Of a DNA stretch of 21,099 bases, positions 6,224-14,129 are shown piece by piece. The DNA comes from a virus. The stretch's first letter is position 1, and the number at the start of each line of letters is the position of its first letter. A program made the position numbers and the translations under genes. The stretch is from positions 1-21,099 of IMG/VR virus record IMGVR_UViG_3300029990_000063. The stretch is one strand, 5' to 3'. The notes below the pieces were generated by a model. The model had not been told where the DNA came from and ran no database searches. It saw only the letters and a list, made by a program, of their open reading frames with translations.

Positions 6224-6628
6224 ATGGAAAATTCAAAAATCAGAATTGAATCTGATGGAAGAGTGATAACCCAAATTTACATTGACGGAGAAAAAGTGAA
6301 TCGAGCAATAAAATGTGACTTTTACGCAGAAGTTGGAAAAGTAGCTTGTATTGTTGAAAAACTTGAAACAGATGAATCGGGGAAAATAATTCTTGAAAAC
6401 GATGAAACTGTTAAGGGAATAGCTTTTGAATTAAATCAAGACTATATTATTTCGAATGCTAAATCAATAATTGATAAATCTTTGAAATTAGATAAAAGCC
6501 CTAACAGTTGGTATTATTCTTGGCAAGCGAATTTAGCTATGATGATTCACGACAATTCAGAAATTGATGTTGACAAGGCGAATGAGATAGCTAAGAAGTT
6601 CCTTGATAGATTGATTGGGGATGAATGA
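6224..6628 (+). CDS. Accessory protein with shared N-terminal beta domain (134 aa)
   Basis: Residues 1-72 begin MENSKIRIESDGRVITQIYI and are about two thirds identical by eye to the same region of the protein at 6907-7410. The domain is strand-rich. Residues 75-134 are unrelated to that paralogue: they are helical with Trp and Tyr residues (NSWYYSWQANLAMMIHD) and end in an acidic helix. One N-terminal domain on two different tails suggests domain shuffling or duplication followed by divergence. Function unknown. Confidence 0.7.
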   Translation: MENSKIRIESDGRVITQIYIDGEKVNRAIKCDFYAEVGKVACIVEKLETDESGKIILENDETVKGIAFELNQDYIISNAKSIIDKSLKLDKSPNSWYYSWQANLAMMIHDNSEIDVDKANEIAKKFLDRLIGDE

Positions 6629-6629
6629 T

Positions 6630-6905
6630 ATGGGTGAAAATGATGAAAATTCAAAAATCGGTTATATGGTCAATGGAGAATTTAAAGAAATTAGTCCAAT
6701 CACATTAGAAACAAACCCACCGACATTTGATTATGAACGCAGAACCGACTTCGATGGTGGCTCAATGACTATTGAACTCATATATGGTTCGACCGAAGCA
6801 CTTAAGCAAATGGGAATTCTTATAGATTTGAAACATTTACGAGAATATACGAATAATTGGCGCAAGATTCATCATTTGACAAAGAGAAGAAAGAAGGTTA
6901 GATGA
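6630..6905 (+). CDS. Unrecognised phage protein between two paralogues (91 aa)
   Basis: The ATG at 6630 is preferred: it lies one base after the upstream stop (TGATATG), with GGGG about 9 nt before it, matching the neighbouring junctions. TTG (6615) and ATG (6621) are in frame further upstream. The sequence is strand-rich (GYMVNGEFKEISPITLE; GGSMTIELIYGS), with a basic tail (HHLTKRRKKVR) that could contact nucleic acid. Function unknown. Confidence 0.6.
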   Translation: MGENDENSKIGYMVNGEFKEISPITLETNPPTFDYERRTDFDGGSMTIELIYGSTEALKQMGILIDLKHLREYTNNWRKIHHLTKRRKKVR

Positions 6906-6906
6906 T

Positions 6907-7410
6907 ATGGAAAATCCAAAAATTAGAATCGAATCAGATGGGAAAATAATAACCCAAGTTTACATTGATGGAGAAAAAGTGAACCAAGCAACTATGTGTG
7001 ATTTACATTTTCACGCAGAAGTCGGAGAAGTATCTTGCGTCGTTGAAAGACTCAAAACAGACGAGCATGGAAAAGTGATTCATATAAATGATAAAATCGT
7101 TAGGGAAATAGCATTTGAAATTAAGCCTAAAATAGTTATTTTGAAAAATGGAGAACAAATGAAATCAAAGGTTTCTGTAACCATAAAAGCTACTGGACAA
7201 ATAATAGATATGATGGAATTTACTATTCCAGTGTATTCCAAAGCTAGATGGGAAAATAGACGCTTTTCTCGAAATGTAAGTCGGTTTATTTCCGACTTAT
7301 CAATAATATCTTTTGGTGAGTTTTCAGAAATCGAAGTATTATATCCAGATGGGACAATAAGAACAACAACTGTATATCAGACAACTGAATCAGATTTGAT
7401 TGAAAAATAA
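6907..7410 (+). CDS. Accessory protein with shared N-terminal beta domain (167 aa)
   Basis: Residues 1-74 are a paralogue of the N-terminal domain at 6224-6628. Residues 75-167 are different: strand-rich, with a basic patch (SKARWENRRFSRNVSRFI) and a second beta unit (SEIEVLYPDGTIRTTTVYQ). It starts one base after the upstream stop. It is the last gene of the accessory island; the repeat leader of the large terminase follows. No recognised function. Confidence 0.7.
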   Translation: MENPKIRIESDGKIITQVYIDGEKVNQATMCDLHFHAEVGEVSCVVERLKTDEHGKVIHINDKIVREIAFEIKPKIVILKNGEQMKSKVSVTIKATGQIIDMMEFTIPVYSKARWENRRFSRNVSRFISDLSIISFGEFSEIEVLYPDGTIRTTTVYQTTESDLIEK

Positions 7411-7425
7411 GTAATTAAATAAACT

Positions 7426-7445
7426 AGAGCGCCATAGAGCGCCAT
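7426..7445 (+). repeat. Tandem AGAGCGCCAT repeat in the large terminase leader
   Basis: Two perfect 10-bp copies, AGAGCGCCAT, 21 nt before the terminase ATG. The same arrangement precedes the tape measure gene (17229-17248). Both leaders start with TAAATAAA and end with a GTGGTG ribosome binding site. Confidence 0.8.
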
Positions 7446-7465
7446 TCAAGAAAGAGTGGTGCAAT

Positions 7466-9094
7466 ATGGCAATATCAATAAAAAATGCAAAACTGATTGA
7501 TACAATTAAAAAATTAGACCTAACTAAATTCTCGAATCTTGATTTGCTATTTGAAACCGCAAGAAAAATTCAAGACGAAGATAATGACTATTCAATGGTT
7601 GTTGCTAATGCCGTCAAGAATAGGGCATCAAAATTAGTTGTTAAAGATAAAAACTTTTATGGATTATATACAAAATGCTTATTGTTCAGGGCGCCGTATT
7701 TCTTTGAAGATTATCTTCTGTATATGGAAAAAGATAGAGAAGTCTTAAAACAATTCTATATGCCAAGGCGAAGAACCTTAAAAATCGTTGTTGATGATCT
7801 ACAAGACTTGGAAGATGGAATAATTAAGTTTTTAGGTGTTTCAATGCCTTCACGAACTGGAAAATCAACTTTATGTATATTTTTTATGAGTTGGGTTATG
7901 GGTAGGAATCCAGATAAGGCAAACCTAATGTCTGGTCATTCCGATAAGTTGACCAAAGGATTCTACAAAGAAGCATTTAACTTTATTGAAAATACTGAAT
8001 ATAACTTCGCTGATATATTCCCAACGGTCAAAGTCGAAAGCAAGTCTGCAGATGATGAATCAGTAAACTTAAATTCCAAAACTAGATTTCCAACATTAAC
8101 TTGTAGATCCATTGATGGAACATTGACCGGTGCAGTTGAAGCCGAAAACTATTTATATTGCGATGATTTAATTCGAGATAGAACAGAAAGTTTGAATCCG
8201 CAGCGACTTGAAGATAAATATCAAAGTTACTTGAATGTTTTAGTTGATAGAAAAAAAGATGGCTGCAAAGAGTTGATGGTCGGGACCAGGTGGAATCTAT
8301 TTGACCCACTTGGAAGAATTGAAAGAGATTATTGCAATAATCCATTATATAGATTTAGAAAATTACCGGCTCTTGATGAAAATGAACAATCTAATTTCTG
8401 CTATGACTATAACAAAGGATTCTCAACAGCATACTACCTGGATATTAAACATCGACTCGATAATAACGAATGGATGTCAAAATATCAACAGTCACCATAT
8501 TTACGAGAGGGACTATTATTTCCAGAGGAACAACTTAAAACTTTCAACGGAACATTGCCAGATGAAAGCGCATTAGTCCGTAAGGTTGCAATTTGTGATG
8601 TATCTTGGGGCGGAGATTTCTTGTCAATGCCGTTTGCCTATATATACCAAGATGGTTCAGTGTACATTGTAGACGCTGTATTCAATAATGGTGATAAAGA
8701 TACCACTCGACCAATTGTAGTCGGTAAAACGCTTCACCATAGACCTAATCAAGAACATTTCGAAGCTAATAACGGGGGTCACGAATACGCAGATAGAGTT
8801 GATGGAGAATTACAACTAGCCGGATATACTTGCAGCGTAACTTCTGCAATGGCACCATCCAACGTAAGCAAGATATCAAGAATCGTTCAGTACCAAACAG
8901 ATATTAGAAGTTATTATTACCTGGATGCAACACATAGAGATAAGGATTATAGAGATTTTATCAACAACTTAACGATGTTCGTACAAATCGGAAAAAATGA
9001 TCACGATGACGCGGCTGACAGTTTGGCGCAGTTAGCAGCATTTTTAGAAGGCGGAATGATTGCAAAATGCGAACCTTTCCGTAGACCTTGCTAG
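7466..9094 (+). CDS. terL: Terminase large subunit
   Basis: A 542-aa packaging motor with N-terminal ATPase and C-terminal nuclease. Walker A is at 128-135 (PSRTGKST), Walker B at 229-234 (YLYCDD) and the coupling motif at 272-276 (VGTRW). The RNase H-like nuclease starts near D378 (VAICDVSWGGDF), and its last acidic site is near the end (NDHDDAADSLAQLAAFLEGG). The length is normal. It pumps DNA through the portal and cuts concatemers together with the small subunit. It follows the accessory island, with its own repeat-bearing leader and a GTGGTG ribosome binding site, and ends in TAG. Its separation from the small subunit by over 5 kb is unusual. Confidence 0.95.
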   Translation: MAISIKNAKLIDTIKKLDLTKFSNLDLLFETARKIQDEDNDYSMVVANAVKNRASKLVVKDKNFYGLYTKCLLFRAPYFFEDYLLYMEKDREVLKQFYMPRRRTLKIVVDDLQDLEDGIIKFLGVSMPSRTGKSTLCIFFMSWVMGRNPDKANLMSGHSDKLTKGFYKEAFNFIENTEYNFADIFPTVKVESKSADDESVNLNSKTRFPTLTCRSIDGTLTGAVEAENYLYCDDLIRDRTESLNPQRLEDKYQSYLNVLVDRKKDGCKELMVGTRWNLFDPLGRIERDYCNNPLYRFRKLPALDENEQSNFCYDYNKGFSTAYYLDIKHRLDNNEWMSKYQQSPYLREGLLFPEEQLKTFNGTLPDESALVRKVAICDVSWGGDFLSMPFAYIYQDGSVYIVDAVFNNGDKDTTRPIVVGKTLHHRPNQEHFEANNGGHEYADRVDGELQLAGYTCSVTSAMAPSNVSKISRIVQYQTDIRSYYYLDATHRDKDYRDFINNLTMFVQIGKNDHDDAADSLAQLAAFLEGGMIAKCEPFRRPC

Positions 9095-9117
9095 GAAAAT
9101 AAAAGGAGAACCTCAAA

Positions 9118-9555
9118 ATGAAGATTACTAGAAAGAATTTATTAGACTATCCATACATACCGAAGGTTATTGAAATTGATAAAAAGAAATTACAGAAATT
9201 AAAAGATAATCCTCCGATTGCTGAACATGGAAAAGTTATCGGTTCAAATCACGTATTTCCATATCAACTTAGAAGTTTTACGGTATCGGGTCCAAATCTT
9301 GCAGATAAAAAAGAATGGGAAATGAATGTCAGATACTTAGAAGTTAAATTATCATCCGAAATACGTTTGTTTGGATTTATCAAGACAGAGATTGATACAC
9401 GGCTTGCAACAATTGGTAGTGCAAGAGATAAAGTAGCTATGGAATATATATTGCAAGGAATGACGCAAGAAGAAGTCGGAGATAAGTTGTTCCTTAGCCA
9501 AAGTGCAATATCAAAAACAATAGGAAAATTTGTTGACGACAATGAAGTGGAATAA
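9118..9555 (+). CDS. Sigma-70 region 4-like transcriptional activator
   Basis: A 145-aa protein whose C-terminal third is a sigma-region-4-type HTH (residues 104-140: KVAMEYILQGMTQEEVGDKL, then SQSAISKTIGKFV). It resembles the ArpU/RinA-type activators of late genes in Firmicutes phages, which usually lie just before the terminase genes; here it lies between large terminase and portal. It would act on late promoters. AAAAGGAGA precedes the ATG. Family recognition is good; the exact role is inferred. Confidence 0.75.
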   Translation: MKITRKNLLDYPYIPKVIEIDKKKLQKLKDNPPIAEHGKVIGSNHVFPYQLRSFTVSGPNLADKKEWEMNVRYLEVKLSSEIRLFGFIKTEIDTRLATIGSARDKVAMEYILQGMTQEEVGDKLFLSQSAISKTIGKFVDDNEVE

Positions 9556-9640
9556 AAGTAATAATTAAATGTGGTATTCTTATAGTAAGAAAGTGTTTTA
9601 ACAACATAATCTTCATTTGAAACTCTCCTTTCATTTGTAA

Positions 9641-9676
9641 AAAGGCGTCGGTACTTAAATTGTATCGGCGCTTTTT
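9641..9676 (+). terminator. Rho-independent terminator before the portal gene
   Basis: A 12-bp stem (9643-9654 with 9662-9673) with three G-T pairs, loop TTAAATT, flanked by A-rich sequence on the left and five T on the right, so it may work in both directions. It sits just upstream of the portal ribosome binding site. Confidence 0.8.
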
Positions 9677-9705
9677 GTATGCTTAAAAATAAGGCGGTGA
9701 TAGCA

Positions 9706-11181
9706 ATGTTACTAAACGAACGTAATAAACGGAAATTTGTAGATGTGTGTGCTAGTTATTTTGGAAGAAAGGTAATTTCAACTTCCGCGAACGAAATAAC
9801 CAAAGATAATGTGGTTAAAGTTCTTAATCTAGCATTGTCTACACACTGGCAAAATAGAGATGAAATTGATTATCTTGATAAATATTATCGTGGAGATCAA
9901 CCAATATTGTATAGAACCAAGCCAGTTAGACCCGAAATCAATAATCGTATCGTTGAGAATCACGCATATGAAATTGTTGAGTTTATGACTGGTCAAAATT
10001 TCAGTGAACCAATGCAATATGTCAGCAACAGTAAAGATAAAAATACGGATATATCAATACAAGTAGATAAGCTGAATAAATATATGGATTATGAAAATGC
10101 CGGTTATTACAATGCTGAAATGGGGCGTTGGAGAAGTATTTGCGGTACCTCATATAAGTTTGTATGGAATGACAGTTCTGCTCAATTAGATTTGGACGAA
10201 GCGCCATTCGGAATTGATGTATTAGATCCTAGAGATGTATTTGTAATCTATTCTACTGGATTTGGTAGACGTCCTAAAATGTCAGTTCAAATCATCAAAA
10301 CAGAAGATGGTCAAAAGATGTATTGCTGCTATACGGACAATAGATATTTCGAAATAGTAAATTCACAAATTGTTAATTCCGATGAAGATGGTCCAGGCAA
10401 GCGTAATATATTAAGGATTCCAGTTATTGAATATGCGAATAACGAAAGGCGTATGTCCGATATCGAAACCGTTATTACAATGACAGATATGCTAAATAAT
10501 ATGCAATCAAACCGCATGGATGGAATTGAACAATTCGTACAAGCCTTTATGAAGTTTATAAATTGCGATATTGACGAAGATAAGTTTTTAACTATGTGCA
10601 AACTTGGTGCGGTTAAAGTTAAGGCGCCCATGGGAATGAGAGCAGACGTTGATATGATTTCAAGTCAACTTGACCAAGGACAAACACAGATATCAAAAGA
10701 TGATGTTTATAAAAATATGCTTATCATTAACGGAATGCCTAGTCGTGAACAGAATACTGGTGGTGATACTGGTCAAGCCGTGTATCTTCGTAACGGTTGG
10801 GACTTCGCAGCACAAAGAGCCGATATTGGAGAAACGATTATCAAGAAAGCTGAAAGAGAATTTCTAAAGATTGTATTGAAAATTCTCAACAACACACAAG
10901 CAACTGGAATTAGCTTGAAGTTAAGCGATATTGATATTAAGATTACCCGAAGCAAAACAGATAATCTGCTTGTTAAGGTTCAGGCGTTAGTTCAAATGCT
11001 TACGAGTGGTATTGATCCTAAGATAGCAATTAAAACATCTAACCTATGGAGTGATTCAGAAAAGGTTTATTTATTGTCAATGAAAGGCCTTGAAGAAAAA
11101 TTCCAAAGTGGTTTAAAAACTAATGCAACAAATACATCTACCCAAAGTCAAAGCGCGAACGGTGGTGGTCAAAATGTCTGA
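9706..11181 (+). CDS. Portal protein (SPP1 gp6-like)
   Basis: About 491 aa, the usual size for this family. The N-terminal pattern (DKYYRGDQPILYRTK, then NNRIVENHAYEIVEFMTGQ) and the clip/stem region (FNSREQNTGGDTGQA-like stretch near 345-360, then helices RADIGETIIKKAEREFLKIV) are typical. It forms the dodecameric ring at one capsid vertex through which DNA enters. I set the start at ATG 9706 because AAGGCGGTGA lies 5-6 nt upstream; the in-frame ATG at 9679 falls just behind the terminator T-run. The tail is rich in Ser, Thr, Asn and Gln. No MuF-type minor head gene follows, unlike SPP1. Confidence 0.9.
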   Translation: MLLNERNKRKFVDVCASYFGRKVISTSANEITKDNVVKVLNLALSTHWQNRDEIDYLDKYYRGDQPILYRTKPVRPEINNRIVENHAYEIVEFMTGQNFSEPMQYVSNSKDKNTDISIQVDKLNKYMDYENAGYYNAEMGRWRSICGTSYKFVWNDSSAQLDLDEAPFGIDVLDPRDVFVIYSTGFGRRPKMSVQIIKTEDGQKMYCCYTDNRYFEIVNSQIVNSDEDGPGKRNILRIPVIEYANNERRMSDIETVITMTDMLNNMQSNRMDGIEQFVQAFMKFINCDIDEDKFLTMCKLGAVKVKAPMGMRADVDMISSQLDQGQTQISKDDVYKNMLIINGMPSREQNTGGDTGQAVYLRNGWDFAAQRADIGETIIKKAEREFLKIVLKILNNTQATGISLKLSDIDIKITRSKTDNLLVKVQALVQMLTSGIDPKIAIKTSNLWSDSEKVYLLSMKGLEEKFQSGLKTNATNTSTQSQSANGGGQNV

Positions 11182-11365
11182 ATTAAATGATTTTAGATGT
11201 GGCGGTTGTAATTCCATGCTTGCTAAAACAGATGGAAACACTGAAATAGTGTGTCGCAAGTGCCACGGTAAAAATATATACGACCCATCGACTGGGAAAG
11301 TAAAATTTATTAAAGAAATAAAGAAACCAGAAAGAACTTCAAGCAGTGGATGTAGATTCTACTAG
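11174..11365 (+). CDS. Com-like zinc finger protein
   Basis: A 63-aa protein with two CxxC pairs (C9, C12 and C27, C30): FRCGGCNSML and IVCRKCHGKN. This is the pattern of the Mu Com family, where Com activates translation of the DNA modification gene mom. No mom-like gene is in this window, so its target here is unknown. The ATG at 11174 overlaps the portal stop by 8 nt and has GGTGGTGG before it; a longer in-frame start inside the portal gene lacks this site. Confidence 0.75.
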   Translation: MSELNDFRCGGCNSMLAKTDGNTEIVCRKCHGKNIYDPSTGKVKFIKEIKKPERTSSSGCRFY

Positions 11366-11382
11366 CTTTGAGGTTCTTTTTT
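11331..11382 (+). terminator. Rho-independent terminator overlapping the end of the Com-like gene
   Basis: AAAGAACTTCAAGC (11331-11344) pairs with GCTTTGAGGTTCTTT (11365-11379) with one bulged T and one G-T pair; a small inner hairpin is GTAGA/TCTAC. The T run is at 11377-11382. It divides portal from the scaffold/capsid genes. Confidence 0.65.
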
Positions 11383-11453
11383 ATATGCAAATAATCCGTA
11401 GCGGAATCGACCCGCGTTAACAAAGTGTGGCGGTATGAAAGGAATTAAAAGTT

Positions 11454-12047
11454 ATGAAAAGAGACGAAGCAAAAACAAACTTGATTGCCTTAGGAATTGA
11501 AGAACCAACCAAGGAGCAGATAGATAGTTACTTGAATTCATTCCAAGGGGATATACAAAAGGAAAAAGATAATGCGCTTAAGTTTAAGGAAAATTCAGAC
11601 AAGTATGAGGCAACTCAAAAAGAACTTGAATTAGAAAAAGCCAAAACACTTACCGCAGACGAAAAATTACAGGCTGCCATTGATGCTGCAAACCTAGAGA
11701 AATCTGGATTTACTAGAGCTACTAATAAGTTGGCAGTTGAAAAAATCTTAGTAGGAGCTGGTCTGAAAGAAACAGATTATGCAGATTTGATTGATGGATT
11801 GGTTTCGGAAGATTCCGAAAAATCAACAAAGTTAGCAACTAGCCTGTCGGCCATGATTGCTAATCAAAAGACAACAACAGAAGCGAATGTAAAAGAACAA
11901 ATGTTAAAGGGAAATCCATTACCACCAGGAAATGGTGGAGCGGGTACACCGCCAGCAATAACAGAAGCGGAACAAATTGCTTCAAGTATAGCAAAGAGCT
12001 CCGTAAGCACGGAACAAACAAATTCAATCATTGAAAATTATAAGTAG
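11454..12047 (+). CDS. Capsid scaffolding protein
   Basis: A 197-aa protein with a long charged helical region (residues 33-85, e.g. KEKDNALKFKENSDKYEATQ), a middle domain (FTRATNKLAVEKILVGAGLK and DYADLIDGLVSED), and a Pro/Gly-rich linker (GNPLPPGNGGAGTPP) before a helical tail. This is the usual make-up of Firmicutes phage scaffolds, which guide capsid assembly and are then removed. No protease gene is present. Position directly before decoration and capsid genes supports the call. AAAGGA precedes the ATG. The leader from 11383 contains GCGG/CCGC (11400-11415 area), a possible small hairpin. Confidence 0.8.
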   Translation: MKRDEAKTNLIALGIEEPTKEQIDSYLNSFQGDIQKEKDNALKFKENSDKYEATQKELELEKAKTLTADEKLQAAIDAANLEKSGFTRATNKLAVEKILVGAGLKETDYADLIDGLVSEDSEKSTKLATSLSAMIANQKTTTEANVKEQMLKGNPLPPGNGGAGTPPAITEAEQIASSIAKSSVSTEQTNSIIENYK

Positions 12048-12060
12048 GAGGAAATGAATT

Positions 12061-12399
12061 ATGGCAATTCAAGCAATGGGTTATACCCAAACAACAGTAG
12101 CAGATGAAGTAAACATTTTAAAAAGAGCGGGTTTTGAAGCAATTCCAAGAACCTTAGATTCAACAGCTTTTACAAATGGAGTATGCAAAGCGGGTACGCC
12201 AATTACAACGTTAGGGACTATTGATAATGGCTCTACATCGGCTGCTATCGGAATCTTGCTAAGAGATGTATATGCAGTGTGTCCACAAGGCGCATTAATC
12301 GTAAAAGGCTATTTGAATAGTGCGATTGTAGCTTCAAACAGTGGGTTAACAATTAACGCAAGTGTCAAAACAAAACTACCTATGGTTATCTGGGAATAA
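12061..12399 (+). CDS. Putative capsid decoration protein
   Basis: A 112-aa protein, strand-rich, with the pattern GVCKAGTPITTLGTIDNGST, AIGILLRDVYAVCPQGALIV and KGYLNSAIV seen in head decoration or stabilisation proteins of Firmicutes phages. It lies between scaffold and major capsid, the normal place. Such proteins bind the outside of the mature shell as trimers or monomers. AGGAGGAAA precedes the ATG. The call rests on pattern and position. Confidence 0.7.
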   Translation: MAIQAMGYTQTTVADEVNILKRAGFEAIPRTLDSTAFTNGVCKAGTPITTLGTIDNGSTSAAIGILLRDVYAVCPQGALIVKGYLNSAIVASNSGLTINASVKTKLPMVIWE

Positions 12400-12412
12400 G
12401 GAGGAAGAAATT

Positions 12413-13777
12413 ATGAATTTATCAGCAATTTATACAGCAAAAGCAGTAGCTTTGAATCAGACAGCAGCTGCAAGTAATAAGATAGCAGACTTAGGTGAGG
12501 GATTTTTCCCACGCGATAAAAAGATGGGATTAGACCTTAAATGGATTAAAACACATAAGGGTCTTGCAGTATCATTGGCACCAAGTACTTTTGATGCTAA
12601 ATCGAAAATCAGAACTCGTAAAGGGTTTAAATTCGATCAACAGAAAATGGCATTCTTCCGTGAGTCTATGACAGTATCAGAAGAAGATCAGCAAGAAATT
12701 CTAAGAGTGCAAGAATCGTCTGATCCATATGCACAAGAAGTGCTTAAACATATTTATAGTGATGTTGATACATTAGTTTCAGGCGCTAGAGTTGTTCCAG
12801 AACGTATGAGAATGCAATTGTTATTTCCTACATCTGGCGGTCCATCAATTTATATTAGTGATGGAGATGTGGATTATTCATATAACTATGATGGAGATGG
12901 CACTTGGGCTCTTTCAAACAGAAAAGATTTATCTGGCACATTCCAGTGGAGCAATCCAACAACAGCTAAACCATTATCTGATATCAAAGATGTAAAGAGA
13001 GCATTATCAAAGAAGGGTTCAATTCCTAAGTATATGCTTATGAATCAGACTACTTTCGATATGATGCTTGAGAGTGAACAGATTAAAAGTGCGATCTTAG
13101 CACAGAATTCAACAGCTAACATCTTCCTTGATGATCCTATGCTTAAGACATTCATTGCTGCTAAATGTAGCTTAACAATTCTTGTGTATAACAAAATTGT
13201 AAAAGATGAATCAGCTGCAGATATTCAACTCGTTCCAGATGGCTTTGTTGCATTCTTACCAGAAGGAACACTTGGAAAAACTTGGTTTGGTACAACACCA
13301 GAGGAAAGAACTCTCATGGGGAATGCCAATGCTGAGGTTTCAATTATTGATAATGGTATTACTGTAACTGTAATTACAACGGCTGCTATTCCAGTAGAGA
13401 CAGAAACAACCGTTTCAATGATCGTACTTCCATCATTCGAAAGAATGGATGAAGTGTACTTACTTGGAGTTGGAGTTCCAACAGAAGTTAATGCAGAACT
13501 TGACTTCTTGACCGCAACATCTGTAGCCGGCACAGCAACTGGAACAACTGTATTTGCAGTAACAGAAGCCTTAGGGTCTGGCAATAGTTATAAAGTTAAG
13601 GCCGTAGCAACTGGTGCAACACTTCCTAACTATGGAACAAGTCTTAGAACTTGGGCAGCTTATGTAGAAGGTGCTGATTTCGTAACTACAACTGGATATG
13701 AAGTTGTTATTGCAGAAGTTGATTCAGATTATAAGGCAATAGCTGCAGTTGTAATTAAAGCTGTATGTAAAGCCTAA
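12413..13777 (+). CDS. Major capsid protein (family E) with C-terminal extra domain
   Basis: About 454 aa; start set by GGAGGA about 10 nt before ATG 12413. The body matches phage capsid family E: an N-terminal arm, FFRESMTVSEEDQQEIL, the adhesin-like stretch KPLSDIKDVKRALSKKG, and the hallmark DGFVAFLPEGTLGKTWFGTTPEE. The family fold usually ends around 'VLPSFERMDEVYLLGV' (near residue 353). Here about 100 further residues follow, strand-rich with a pattern (ATGTTVFAVTEALGSGNSYK, WAAYVEGADFVTTTGYEVVI) that recurs in other clostridial phage and surface proteins. This tail probably decorates the shell; its function is inferred. Confidence 0.9.
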   Translation: MNLSAIYTAKAVALNQTAAASNKIADLGEGFFPRDKKMGLDLKWIKTHKGLAVSLAPSTFDAKSKIRTRKGFKFDQQKMAFFRESMTVSEEDQQEILRVQESSDPYAQEVLKHIYSDVDTLVSGARVVPERMRMQLLFPTSGGPSIYISDGDVDYSYNYDGDGTWALSNRKDLSGTFQWSNPTTAKPLSDIKDVKRALSKKGSIPKYMLMNQTTFDMMLESEQIKSAILAQNSTANIFLDDPMLKTFIAAKCSLTILVYNKIVKDESAADIQLVPDGFVAFLPEGTLGKTWFGTTPEERTLMGNANAEVSIIDNGITVTVITTAAIPVETETTVSMIVLPSFERMDEVYLLGVGVPTEVNAELDFLTATSVAGTATGTTVFAVTEALGSGNSYKVKAVATGATLPNYGTSLRTWAAYVEGADFVTTTGYEVVIAEVDSDYKAIAAVVIKAVCKA

Positions 13778-13796
13778 ATAAAGGTAGGTGATAAGG

Positions 13797-14111
13797 GTGG
13801 ACGAATTATTAACAAGTCTTAAGCTAGAAGTAGGTGAGGGTGATGATGATTATCTCACCCTTAAACTTAACCGAGCAATATCAGCAGTAGTAAAAGCACG
13901 TAGACCTTTTGGATGCACAGAAGAACAAAAAACAGAGATACTTGTTGACTATGAGAGTGAAATACTTGACATAGCGACTTATCTTTATAATCGAAAAGGT
14001 AGCGAAGGCGAGAAAAGCCATAATGAAAATGGTATCAACCGTGGCTATGAAAGTGCGGGTATCCCTTCTAGTTTCCTTGACGGAATCGTACCTATGTGTG
14101 GAATTATTTAG
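13797..14111 (+). CDS. Head-tail connector (gp6-like DNA packaging protein)
   Basis: About 104 aa starting at GTG 13797, with AAGGTAGG 8 nt upstream; GTG 13788 is in frame but too close to that site. Helical protein (KLNRAISAVVKARRPFG; TEILVDYESEILDIATYLYN), with a Gly/Asn-rich insert and the end 'SFLDGIVPMCGII', in the style of connector proteins that bind beneath the portal. Position after the major capsid gene is canonical. Confidence 0.75.
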   Translation: MDELLTSLKLEVGEGDDDYLTLKLNRAISAVVKARRPFGCTEEQKTEILVDYESEILDIATYLYNRKGSEGEKSHNENGINRGYESAGIPSSFLDGIVPMCGII

Positions 14112-14129
14112 ATTAGAAATGGAGCAATT

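Noticed and set aside
13225-13584. Minus-strand 119-aa frame, the longest on that strand
   Set aside because: It lies wholly within the major capsid gene, is rich in Val, Ser and Thr from antisense codons and has no ribosome binding site.
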